Positions 1-6,465 of a DNA stretch of 11,374 nt are shown piece by piece; within the stretch, counting starts at the first letter, position 1, and each line of letters begins with the position of its first letter. The translations under genes were made by a program, and so were the position numbers. This DNA comes from Bacilli bacterium. GTDB lineage: Bacteria; Bacillota_I; Bacilli_A; ML615J-28; CAG-313. The stretch spans positions 1-11,374 of the forward strand of contig CAADXH010000032.1 of the NCBI GenBank assembly GCA_900752975.1, in the 5' to 3' direction. The notes under the pieces are model-generated. The model was not told where the DNA came from and made no database searches. It worked only from the letters and a program-made list of their open reading frames with translations.

Positions 1-1
1 T

Positions 2-712
2 GCATCAATGGCAAAAACTGCCGCTGCAAAATCAAAACTTAATAACAAATGGAGTCGTATTATATATATGGCTGCGAAGAGTGGAGTACCTGATCCTGAA
101 CTAAATCAAAGCTTAAAGAAAGAAATTGAAAAGGCAAAAAAAGAACAAGTAACTGCTGATGTTATCAAAAGAGCAATAGACAAAGCTAAAGGTGCGAATA
201 TGGAATCATATTCTGAACTACAACTTGAAGGCTTTGGCCCTGGTAATTCAATGGTTGTTGTTGAATGTTTATCAGATAATTCAAATCGTACACAAACAGC
301 TGTAAAGGTTGCTTTACAAAGAACCGGTGGTAAGATTGCTAGTAGTGGTAATGTTACTCATAGTTTTACTCATAATGCTGTATTTAGTACTTCTGAACTT
401 AGTGAAGATGAATTACTTGAAACTTTATTAATGGCTGACTGTGATGTTAGTGATACTAAAGTTGAAGATGGCGTTGTTACTGTGTATGCTCCAAGTACAG
501 AATATGCAAAAATGAGAGCTGCTATTTTTGAAGCATATCCAGATGTTAATTTAATTGAAGACACAATTGCGTGGGTTCCAATGAACTGGGTTCAACTTGA
601 AAGTGATAAGCAAATGGAACAATTTAAACGTCTTTTAGATTTATTAGCTGAAGAAGAAGATGTTCAAGAAGTATTCCATAACGTTGAAGGCGTTGACGAA
701 GACGAAGAATAG
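2..712 (+). CDS. yebC: YebC/TACO1-family translation/regulatory protein, 5' end missing
   Basis: This is a YebC/PmpR/TACO1-family protein. The family was first described as DNA-binding regulators, and more recent work treats it as ribosome-associated factors that help translate difficult motifs such as proline runs. The frame is open to the left edge, and two codons (Ala-Ser) precede the ATG at position 8. Homologues normally begin about ten residues earlier with an MGR...R.A-type start, so I treat that ATG as internal and the gene as truncated by the window. Visible family marks are the Lys/Asn-rich N-terminus, the AAKSGVPDPELNQSLK stretch, the EGFGPGNSMVVVE block, a Thr/Asn segment in place of TNNxNRT, the SGNVTHSF strand, and a C-terminus ending VQEVFHNV followed by an acidic tail. 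The overall form resembles the YeeN/YebC2 branch found in Firmicutes. The stop is TAG, followed at once by a strong terminator. Family assignment is secure; the exact cellular role is not. Confidence 0.93.
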   Translation, partial: ASMAKTAAAKSKLNNKWSRIIYMAAKSGVPDPELNQSLKKEIEKAKKEQVTADVIKRAIDKAKGANMESYSELQLEGFGPGNSMVVVECLSDNSNRTQTAVKVALQRTGGKIASSGNVTHSFTHNAVFSTSELSEDELLETLLMADCDVSDTKVEDGVVTVYAPSTEYAKMRAAIFEAYPDVNLIEDTIAWVPMNWVQLESDKQMEQFKRLLDLLAEEEDVQEVFHNVEGVDEDEE

Positions 713-720
713 TAAAAAAT

Positions 721-748
721 CCCTTAGGAGAAATCTTAAGGGGTTTTA
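721..748 (+). terminator. Rho-independent terminator of yebC
   Basis: Nine bases after the yebC stop, CCCTTAGGA (721-729) pairs with TCTTAAGGG (734-742). One G-T wobble falls in the nine-pair stem, and the loop is a GAAA tetraloop (730-733). A T-rich tail (GTTTTATT) follows. It separates yebC from the tRNA gene. Confidence 0.85.
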
Positions 749-774
749 TTTACAAATATTAATAAGCATTTCAG

Positions 775-803
775 TTGCTAATAATCAAAGAATTTGATAT
801 AAT
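775..803 (+). promoter_or_regulatory. Promoter of the tRNA-Gly gene
   Basis: A -35-like TTGCTA (775-780) lies exactly 17 bp before a perfect TATAAT (798-803). The -10 is preceded by TGA, making it an extended -10 element. The predicted start, near 810, is about ten bases before the mature tRNA 5' end. It is one of the best promoters in the window. Confidence 0.8.
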
Positions 804-820
804 ATTAATGCATTTGATGT

Positions 821-895
821 GCAGGTATAGTATAACGGCTATTATACCGCCTTGCCATGGCGAAGATGCCGGTTCGATTCCGGTTACCTGCTCCA
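821..895 (+). tRNA. tRNA-Gly, anticodon GCC
   Basis: The cloverleaf can be drawn by hand. Acceptor GCAGGTA (821-827) pairs with TACCTGC (885-891), with discriminator T892 and an encoded CCA (893-895). The D-loop contains A14-A15 and the GG pair (837-838). The anticodon loop TTGCCAT (852-858) carries GCC at 854-856, reading Gly codons GGC/GGU. The T arm is GCCGG/CCGGT around TTCGATT (873-879). The junction of D-stem and anticodon stem is slightly odd. If C847 closes the GTAT/ATAC D-stem there is no position 26, and if it opens the anticodon stem it faces A863. The gene stands alone between its own promoter and terminator. Confidence 0.96.
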
Positions 896-906
896 AAAGA
901 AATCAT

Positions 907-941
907 ACTTTGGTGTCTTTTTGATATCAAAGTTTTTATTT
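907..941 (+). terminator. Rho-independent terminator of the tRNA-Gly transcript
   Basis: CTTTGGTGTC (908-917) pairs with GATATCAAAG (923-932) in ten pairs including two G-T wobbles; A907-T933 can extend the stem. The loop is five T residues and the tail is TTTTTATTTT. It lies between the tRNA and the TfoX-domain gene, so that gene is probably reached by read-through or by a promoter I cannot recognise. Confidence 0.8.
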
Positions 942-961
942 TAATAAATAAAGGAGATTAT

Positions 962-1258
962 ATGGCATCTAGTGAAGAGTTCAAAAATTATGTTTTAGAT
1001 CGTTTAAGCCTTTTAGAAAATATTACGTATCGAAAGATGATGGGTGAATATTTGTTGTATTATAATGGTGTATATTTTGGGGGAATATATGATGACAGGT
1101 TTATGGTTAAAATAACTCCAACAAGTAAAAAATATCATATGGAAGAAGAACTCCCATATGATAGTGCTAAACCAATGTATTTAGTTAGTGATTCTTTATC
1201 AAAAGAAGAACTAATACTATTAGTTCAAGAAACAGTATCAGGGTTACAGAAACAATAG
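962..1258 (+). CDS. Small TfoX/Sxy N-terminal-domain protein
   Basis: This 98-residue protein is a stand-alone TfoX N-terminal domain. Recognisable features are the RKMMGEYLLYYNGVYFG core (residues 24-40, matching the family's RKMFGEYxLYYxGxxF pattern), the following DDRFMVKIT strand, and an aromatic YLVSD segment near residue 80. In gamma-proteobacteria this domain belongs to the competence regulator Sxy/TfoX. Single-domain copies in Firmicutes are of unknown function, and there is no C-terminal TfoX domain here. The ATG at 962 is chosen because AAGGAG (951-956) lies five bases upstream. An in-frame ATG at 857 lies inside the tRNA anticodon loop and cannot be the start. The last 34 bases overlap, tail to tail, with the nitroreductase gene on the other strand. 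Confidence 0.85.
   Translation: MASSEEFKNYVLDRLSLLENITYRKMMGEYLLYYNGVYFGGIYDDRFMVKITPTSKKYHMEEELPYDSAKPMYLVSDSLSKEELILLVQETVSGLQKQ
1201..1226 (-). terminator. Terminator of the nitroreductase gene, inside the TfoX-domain gene
   Basis: GAACTAAT (1208-1215) and ATTAGTTC (1219-1226) form a perfect eight-pair stem with a three-base loop. Read on the minus strand it ends in TTCTTTT (1207-1201). The nitroreductase stop (1227-1225) sits at its base. The T tract is short and interrupted, so the call is moderate. Confidence 0.5.
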
Positions 1259-1770
1259 TTAATGTAATCCGCTTTTTTTTCTTTTGTGGTAGGCCAACTA
1301 CCATCTTTTGGATACCCAAGAGCAAGTGCCGCAACGACAAGATATTCATCATCTTTATCAATAATGTTTTTTATTTTCTTTCCATCTTCAGTATTTAAAA
1401 TATCTTTCAAACAATTTATCCAACAAGATCCAATACCAAGACTTCGACTAGCAAGCATCATGTTACCCATAATTAAACTTCCATCTTGAATAGGACAATG
1501 TGTATCCCTTTTCGCAAGCACCATTACAATATAAGGAGCGCCATAAAAAGGATCAGATTTACGTGGTGAAATAGCTGTTCCAATTCTGCGTAATTCATTT
1601 TGAATAGTGGGGTCAGTTACCAAAAATATCTTACCCGATTGCATGTTCATGGCACTAGGAGCATAAGTGCCTGCCTCTAATATTAAGTTTAGATCTTTAT
1701 TAGAAATAGGGGTAGATTCAAAATTTCTAATACTGCGACGATTATAAATTGTGTTTAAAGTATCGTTCAT
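1225..1770 (-). CDS. Nitroreductase-family FMN-dependent oxidoreductase
   Basis: This 181-residue flavoprotein belongs to the nitroreductase (NfsB/FMN reductase-like) family, which transfers hydride from NAD(P)H through FMN to nitro compounds, quinones or other acceptors. The physiological substrate cannot be read from the sequence. The N-terminal RRSIRNF (residues 11-17) and PSAMNMQ (38-44) are the usual FMN phosphate and ring contacts. A GAPY segment (77-80) and a helix running into GIGSCWI (112-118) form the dimer-core region, and ALGYP near residue 150 is the typical closing strand. The length suits the short one-domain members. The start has a very strong GGAGGTG ribosome site four to six bases upstream and its own promoter. 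The stop is TGA and lies within the opposing TfoX-domain gene. The substrate-binding loop is short, so a substrate guess would be unfounded. Confidence 0.92.
   Translation of the reverse strand: MNDTLNTIYNRRSIRNFESTPISNKDLNLILEAGTYAPSAMNMQSGKIFLVTDPTIQNELRRIGTAISPRKSDPFYGAPYIVMVLAKRDTHCPIQDGSLIMGNMMLASRSLGIGSCWINCLKDILNTEDGKKIKNIIDKDDEYLVVAALALGYPKDGSWPTTKEKKADYINYCFCNPDTVS
1241..1280 (+). terminator. Terminator of the TfoX-domain gene, inside nitroreductase codons
   Basis: GGGTTACA (1241-1248) pairs with TGTAATCC (1263-1270), with one G-T wobble, and the loop is 14 bases. After GC comes a run of eight T residues (1273-1280). The TfoX-domain stop codon lies in the loop. The long loop lowers confidence, but the uninterrupted T8 is persuasive. 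Confidence 0.55.
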
Positions 1771-1787
1771 AATATCACCTCCAAGTA

Positions 1788-1816
1788 ATTATAACATACA
1801 TTAATGAAAATGTAAA
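1788..1816 (-). promoter_or_regulatory. Promoter of the nitroreductase gene
   Basis: On the minus strand, TTTACA (1816-1811, five of six to consensus) is separated by 17 bp from TATAAT (1793-1788). TGT precedes the -10, making it an extended -10. The predicted start, about 1781, leaves a very short leader that begins at the ribosome binding site. Confidence 0.75.
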
Positions 1817-1844
1817 TAGCAAATAATTTTCTTATTCAGTTTAC

Positions 1845-1873
1845 TTTCAAAAAAATAAATAATTTGTTATAAT
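1845..1873 (+). promoter_or_regulatory. Promoter of the phosphatase-amidase-psuG operon
   Basis: A perfect TATAAT (1868-1873) is preceded by TGT (extended -10). The -35 position, 17 bp upstream, holds only a weak TTTCAA (1845-1850). The AGGTGG ribosome site (1882-1887) follows and the ATG is at 1893. This promoter is divergent from the nitroreductase promoter across about 30 bp. I see no repeat that looks like an operator. Confidence 0.65.
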
Positions 1874-1892
1874 ATATATATAGGTGGTATAA

Positions 1893-3008
1893 ATGGTCAA
1901 GGTAGAAAACATCACATTTGAAGAAAAATCAAGAATCATAGTTATATCAGATATCCATGGACAAATCGATATTTTAAAAAAGTTACTTGAAAAAGTCTCA
2001 TATAAAGCTCAAGTTGATTATCTAATATTACTTGGTGATTATGCTCAAAAAGGAAAGTATCCACTAAAAACATTACGTTATATAATAGAGTTAACAAAAT
2101 TAAATAGAATACATGCATTGCTTGGAAATTGTGATCATGGTAATTTTAAACTATTTAGAAAAGAATATCTAGACACTGACTTTAAAGATTTGTTAAATAA
2201 AACGGGTACCTTGCTTTATGATATGTATCAAGAATATAAAAATTATAATTCAATGGCTTCTCAAATGAGTTTAGATAGTTTACAAGATGCTATGAGGGAA
2301 TACTTCAAAAATGAATTATCTTTTTTAGAGAATTTACCTTATATAATAGAAAGTAAAGATTTAATCTTTGTTCATGCAGGACTTGACAAGATAGAAGATT
2401 ATCACAATAGTTTTTATCGTAATGTTTTTATGGAAAGGTATTTCCTAAATGAGGGGCATCTTGCTCATAAAATGGTGATTTGTGGACACTTTCCAGTAAC
2501 TATATATCGATTGGATGAGTTTAATGATAATATAATTATTGATTATAATAAACAAATAATATCAATTGATGGTGGTTTAGTAGTGAAAGATGGTGGACAG
2601 TTAAATGCACTTATAATAGATAAAAATAAAGATAATTATCGATATGAAACAAACTATGAGGATGGTCTTTTACAAAAAGTAACAAAAGCAGAAAGCCAAG
2701 AAAATAAACGAGGTAAAGGTGCATGTTGGCCTAATTTTAATTTAAGAGTGTTAGAAAAGGGGAAATATTTTTCTAAGATTATATTAACTGATATAGATGA
2801 GGTAACATTTATTAAGAATGAGTATATATGTGAAAACAATACCAAGGCTTATGATGATTGTCCAGCATCAATATTAGGAATTCCTAAAGGGGTAAATGTG
2901 GGAATTGTAAATGACAAATGTAAGGGGTATATATTAGTTAAATACCAAGGTAAACAAGGTTGGGTAAAAAAAGAAATAATAGAAGGAGAAGAAAATGAAA
3001 AAGACTAA
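1893..3008 (+). CDS. PPP-like metallophosphatase with C-terminal SH3b-like domain
   Basis: This 371-residue protein is a calcineurin-like metallophosphoesterase of the PPP type. Metal-site motifs are SDIHG (D20, H22), GDYAQKG (D49), GNCD (N79), VHAG (H161) and CGHFP (H199), so all expected metal ligands are present. Two active-site positions differ from classical PPP enzymes: GDxxDRG reads GDYAQKG, and the general-acid His of GNH[DE] is Cys80. From memory, GNCD also occurs in other Firmicutes relatives, so the protein may still be active. Residues about 100-150 form a helical insertion. The last 50 residues (about 315-362, with KGVNVGIV and KYQGKQGWVKKE) resemble a bacterial SH3 domain. There is no signal peptide, so it is likely cytoplasmic. 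It is the first gene of the operon, and its last 14 bases overlap the amidase gene. Substrate unknown; a phosphoprotein or a nucleotide would both fit. Confidence 0.85.
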   Translation: MVKVENITFEEKSRIIVISDIHGQIDILKKLLEKVSYKAQVDYLILLGDYAQKGKYPLKTLRYIIELTKLNRIHALLGNCDHGNFKLFRKEYLDTDFKDLLNKTGTLLYDMYQEYKNYNSMASQMSLDSLQDAMREYFKNELSFLENLPYIIESKDLIFVHAGLDKIEDYHNSFYRNVFMERYFLNEGHLAHKMVICGHFPVTIYRLDEFNDNIIIDYNKQIISIDGGLVVKDGGQLNALIIDKNKDNYRYETNYEDGLLQKVTKAESQENKRGKGACWPNFNLRVLEKGKYFSKIILTDIDEVTFIKNEYICENNTKAYDDCPASILGIPKGVNVGIVNDKCKGYILVKYQGKQGWVKKEIIEGEENEKD

Positions 3009-5535
3009 AATTGCATTATTTTTATTTACAATTTGTTTGGGTTTAGTAGTGACTAGTTGTGGCGGTAATCACATTCATAAATTTGGTGAATGGGAAGTAT
3101 CAATACCTGCAACTTGTACAACTGATGGTGAAGAGTATAGAAAGTGTTCATGTGGTGAAATAGAGGTACAAACTATTGCCGCAACAGGTCATCATGAAGA
3201 TGAAAATAGTTGCGTAGAACCAGTATTATGTACAGTTTGTAATGCATATATTAAAGATACTTCCGATAATCATAAATTTGGTGAATGGGAAATAATTAAG
3301 GAAGCTACTTGTACAACTACAGGATCACGTAAACATACTTGCTCAGTATGCAAAAAGACAAAAAGCGAAATTATTGTATCAACAGGTCATATTTATAGTG
3401 ATTGGAAAGTAATTAAAGAAGCAACATGTAGTGAATTTGGTACACAAAGAGCAACATGTACAAAATGTGGTGAATCAATCAGTGATTTAATTGAAAAACT
3501 TCCTCATACTTATGATGAATGGCAAGTAACAAAAGAAGCAACATGCCTTTATGAAGGAACTAAAAAACACGTATGTTCAGAATGTGGTCATGTAGAAACT
3601 AAAACATTACCAATGATTGAGCATAAATTTAGTGAATGGAAAACACTAGTAGAAGTTTCTTGTGATCATCATGGATTAAGTAAGCGAGAATGCACAGCTT
3701 GTGAATTAGTGGAAGAACGTAATGATGGCATGATTGAACATAATTATGAAAATAATGTTTGTACAAAATGTGGACATCAAGAAGAAGTTGATAAAAAGTT
3801 ACAAAATATCTTAAATGGTATAAAACTTACAATTGAAAAAACGAAAGGTTTAGAGTTGCCAACTGTAATAGATGATGTGTCAATTAGTTGGAAGAGTCTA
3901 AATCAAAGAGCAATAACAAATGAAGGATATATCTATGCGGATGCCTATAATCAAGAAGTAACACTAGTAGCAACAGCTGAAGAAAATGGTATATCACTTG
4001 AAAAGATATTTGTTTTAACTATTCCAAAAATGGATACAAGCAATACAACTTATTGTTGGAATATATATTATGGTAAAAAAATACCAGATGCTACTGCAAC
4101 TAATTTAAGTTTACTAACAAAGAACTATGGAGATTGTAGTGTTTTAAAATATACGTCTTCTAATCCTGACATAATTACGGAAACAGGAGTTGTTAATCAA
4201 CAAAGTTATGATCAATTTGTGACCATCACAGCTTACCTAATGTGGGATGGTGTTATCGCAACATATTCACGTGAAATTCAAGTACTTGGCTATAGTGAAA
4301 TCCAACGTGCCGATAGAATTTGTGAGTGGGTGCCAACTGAAATAGAAAAACTATTAAAAGGTGAGACTAATGTTTTACCAACAACTCATGAAAAGTATGG
4401 TGGTATAATCAGCTGGTTCTCATATGAACCAGGAGTAATTGCTGGAAACGGAATTTTCGTAAAACCATTAACGCCAAAAGATTTCACAATTCAGTGTACA
4501 ATTGTTTGTGGATATGTAAATCGCCAATTAGAGTTTGAGTTTAAAGGTGTTGGTGGAAATACCACAAGATTTGAACAAATTTCTGAATGGATGAAGGGCC
4601 AAATTCCAACTAATATTATGGGTACTAAGAATTATGTTCACGCAGATGACTCATTAGATTATCAAATTCGCACTAATTATGGTGGTGTTCTAAATTTAAT
4701 TGATGGAACTACTCCATTAGTTGATCGTTCAATGCTAATCGATGTTACGAAAAACACATGGAAAAATAGATTTTGGGGTTCAGGTTCATTAGGTACTATT
4801 TATCATCCAACTCTTACACAAGAGATCTTAGATAAATTACTTTATACAGGTTATCAACTTCCAAATCCACAACAAATATTATGGATAACAGTTCATGAAA
4901 GTGGAATGCCAAGGGCCAATAATGATGCGTTATTACTCGCTCAAGTTCAAATGGATACTGCGAATGGAACGCGTGATCGACAAGCTTCTTGGAACTATCA
5001 AGTAGATGAAAATAAGATTTATCAAAGTTTTGAAGATGAAGTAATTTGTTGGCACGCTGGTGATGGTACAAACTTTGTTGGCAATGGTAATAATAGTAGC
5101 ATAGGTATTGAAATGTGTATCAATGAAGATGGTAATTATGATGGTGCGATGCACATGGATGCTAAATTAATAGCTTCATTACTACATAAATATAACTTAT
5201 CATTAATAAATGTAAAACGTCATTTTGATTGGTCTGGTAAGATTTGTCCTAACTATATGATTACTCAAGGTAGATGGCTTGAATTCTTAAATTATGTTGA
5301 TAAAGAGTATACCGCAATGTCAATTCTAAAAGACGCAAAAGTATCATGGACAGTTACAACTGATGATAATGATAACACTGAAGAAGTATTAAATACTTAC
5401 TTTATTAAAGGTGGAAGTACTTTATGGTATAGTAAAGCAGTTAGACGAGAAGTAACCCTTCATATAACAATGACTGTAGAAATAAATGGTGAAATTTTAA
5501 CTCAATCAAATGATTTAGTATTATTACCAAATTAA
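2995..5535 (+). CDS. Lipoprotein N-acetylmuramoyl-L-alanine amidase (Amidase_2) with Cys-rich repeats and Ig-like domains
   Basis: This 846-residue surface protein is predicted to cut the amide bond between muramic acid and the stem peptide. A lipoprotein signal peptide ends in VTSC, with Cys22 the likely lipidated residue. Residues 28-263 are five His/Trp/Cys repeats plus partial copies. About 264-525 look like three beta-sandwich Ig-like domains of the 'atrophied' bacterial type, recognisable by repeated W/YxSxxPxxI and VTLTA-like strands. The Amidase_2/PGRP domain spans about 625-765. Zinc ligands are H634 (ITVHES), H743 and C751 (RHFDWSGKICP), whose eight-residue His-Cys spacing matches phage amidases such as PlyL. 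WHAGDG (686-691) and IGIEMC with E706 complete the site. The last 80 residues look like another beta domain. The start has AAGGAG (2983-2988) inside the end of the phosphatase gene. The long stalk suggests a cell-surface enzyme for remodelling or interbacterial use. The catalytic assignment is firm; the role is inferred. Confidence 0.92.
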   Translation: MKKTKIALFLFTICLGLVVTSCGGNHIHKFGEWEVSIPATCTTDGEEYRKCSCGEIEVQTIAATGHHEDENSCVEPVLCTVCNAYIKDTSDNHKFGEWEIIKEATCTTTGSRKHTCSVCKKTKSEIIVSTGHIYSDWKVIKEATCSEFGTQRATCTKCGESISDLIEKLPHTYDEWQVTKEATCLYEGTKKHVCSECGHVETKTLPMIEHKFSEWKTLVEVSCDHHGLSKRECTACELVEERNDGMIEHNYENNVCTKCGHQEEVDKKLQNILNGIKLTIEKTKGLELPTVIDDVSISWKSLNQRAITNEGYIYADAYNQEVTLVATAEENGISLEKIFVLTIPKMDTSNTTYCWNIYYGKKIPDATATNLSLLTKNYGDCSVLKYTSSNPDIITETGVVNQQSYDQFVTITAYLMWDGVIATYSREIQVLGYSEIQRADRICEWVPTEIEKLLKGETNVLPTTHEKYGGIISWFSYEPGVIAGNGIFVKPLTPKDFTIQCTIVCGYVNRQLEFEFKGVGGNTTRFEQISEWMKGQIPTNIMGTKNYVHADDSLDYQIRTNYGGVLNLIDGTTPLVDRSMLIDVTKNTWKNRFWGSGSLGTIYHPTLTQEILDKLLYTGYQLPNPQQILWITVHESGMPRANNDALLLAQVQMDTANGTRDRQASWNYQVDENKIYQSFEDEVICWHAGDGTNFVGNGNNSSIGIEMCINEDGNYDGAMHMDAKLIASLLHKYNLSLINVKRHFDWSGKICPNYMITQGRWLEFLNYVDKEYTAMSILKDAKVSWTVTTDDNDNTEEVLNTYFIKGGSTLWYSKAVRREVTLHITMTVEINGEILTQSNDLVLLPN
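3076..3780 (+). repeat. Coding tandem repeats: five ~39-residue His/Trp/Cys units
   Basis: Five units of about 39 residues begin at lipoprotein residues 28, 93, 132, 171 and 210. A partial unit sits between the first and second (about 67-92) and a terminal half copy at 249-263. The unit reads roughly H-x3-EW-x5-ATC-x3-G-x5-C-x2-C-x10-H. The first unit has CxC instead of CxxC, and the fifth has SC in place of ATC. The copies have diverged at DNA level, so this is an old protein repeat rather than a recent duplication. The paired cysteines could bind zinc or form disulfides. Confidence 0.85.
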
Positions 5536-5550
5536 TAAAAGGAGTAAATG

Positions 5551-6465
5551 ATGTTAAATAAATATTTAAGAATTAATAAAGAAGTAGAAGAAGCGATTAA
5601 ACACAATAAGCCAGTAGTAGCGTTAGAGTCAACAATTATTTCACATGGTATGCCATATCCTAAAAATTATGAAACTGCATTAAACTGTGAAAGAATAATT
5701 AGAGAAGAAGGTGCCATACCTGCAACTATTGCGATAATAGATGGTCAAATGGTAGTTGGTTTAACCAATGAAGAAATTCAAAAACTTGCATATGATGGTC
5801 AAAACGCTATTAAAACATCAAGGCGAGATATTCCAATTATTATATCTCAAAAGAAAACAGGAGCGACCACAGTTAGTGCTACTATGTTTATCGCAAGTCT
5901 TGCTGGTATTTATCTTTTCGCAACAGGTGGAATTGGTGGAGTACATCGTGGAGTAAATGAAACAATGGATATTTCTGCTGATCTAGAAGAATTAGCTACA
6001 ACTAATGTATGTGTAGTTTGTGCTGGTGCGAAGGCTATTTTAGATTTACCAAGAACAATGGAATATCTAGAAACTAAAGGTGTTCCAGTTATTGGTTATC
6101 AAACAGAAATACTACCTGCTTTTTATACAAGAAAAAGTAATTGTAAGGTAAATTACAAGTTAGATACACCTGAAGAAATTGTTAACATGCTTAAAGCAAA
6201 ATGGGAAATTGGATTAAATGGTGGAGTCCTTATTACTAATCCTATAAACGAAGAAGATTCTTTAGATGAAGAATTAATGAACAAAGCAATTGATGAAGCA
6301 ATTACTAAAATGAATAAACTTGGAATAAAAGGAAAAGATAGTACTCCTTACCTACTTAAAACAATAGTGGAATTAACAAATGGCAAGAGCTTAGAATCAA
6401 ATATAAAGCTTGTTTACAACAATTGCAAACTAGCTTCAAGGATTGCGGTAAAATACTGTCAATGA
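5551..6465 (+). CDS. psuG: Pseudouridine-5'-phosphate glycosidase
   Basis: PsuG (YeiN/IndA family) reversibly splits pseudouridine 5'-phosphate into uracil and ribose 5-phosphate, the second step of pseudouridine salvage, in the cytoplasm. The match runs end to end over 304 residues. VALESTIISHGMPYP carries the catalytic acid E26, KTSRRD holds K88, the ATGGIGGVHRG loop is intact, D144 fits the metal ligand, and CAGAKAILDLPRT provides K161, the expected Schiff-base lysine. All keep a constant offset of five from the E. coli residues as I remember them (E31, K93, D149, K166). Two adjacent ATGs (5548, 5551) are possible; 5551 is preferred because AAAGGAG (5538-5544) then sits six bases away rather than three. 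No pseudouridine kinase (psuK) or transporter is visible nearby. The stop TGA overlaps the next start as ATGA. Confidence 0.95.
   Translation: MLNKYLRINKEVEEAIKHNKPVVALESTIISHGMPYPKNYETALNCERIIREEGAIPATIAIIDGQMVVGLTNEEIQKLAYDGQNAIKTSRRDIPIIISQKKTGATTVSATMFIASLAGIYLFATGGIGGVHRGVNETMDISADLEELATTNVCVVCAGAKAILDLPRTMEYLETKGVPVIGYQTEILPAFYTRKSNCKVNYKLDTPEEIVNMLKAKWEIGLNGGVLITNPINEEDSLDEELMNKAIDEAITKMNKLGIKGKDSTPYLLKTIVELTNGKSLESNIKLVYNNCKLASRIAVKYCQ

Noticed and set aside
370..564. Minus-strand open frame within yebC
   Set aside because: It mirrors the yebC coding frame, has no ribosome site or promoter and no recognisable domain. The same applies to the minus-strand frames at 2654-2845, 4814-5154, 6356-6559 and 6899-7090, and the plus-strand frames at 1286-1489 and 5768-5956.
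857..961. In-frame upstream start for the TfoX-domain gene at 857
   Set aside because: It begins inside the tRNA-Gly anticodon loop, has no ribosome site, crosses the tRNA terminator, and adds residues unlike the family. The ATG at 962 has a good AAGGAG.
962..1258. Competence regulator Sxy/TfoX
   Set aside because: Only the N-terminal domain is present and no competence genes are nearby, so the competence role should not be transferred.
3001..5535. Phage endolysin or prophage fragment
   Set aside because: The amidase has a lipoprotein signal and a long stalk, and there is no holin, structural or integrase gene nearby; a host surface enzyme fits better.
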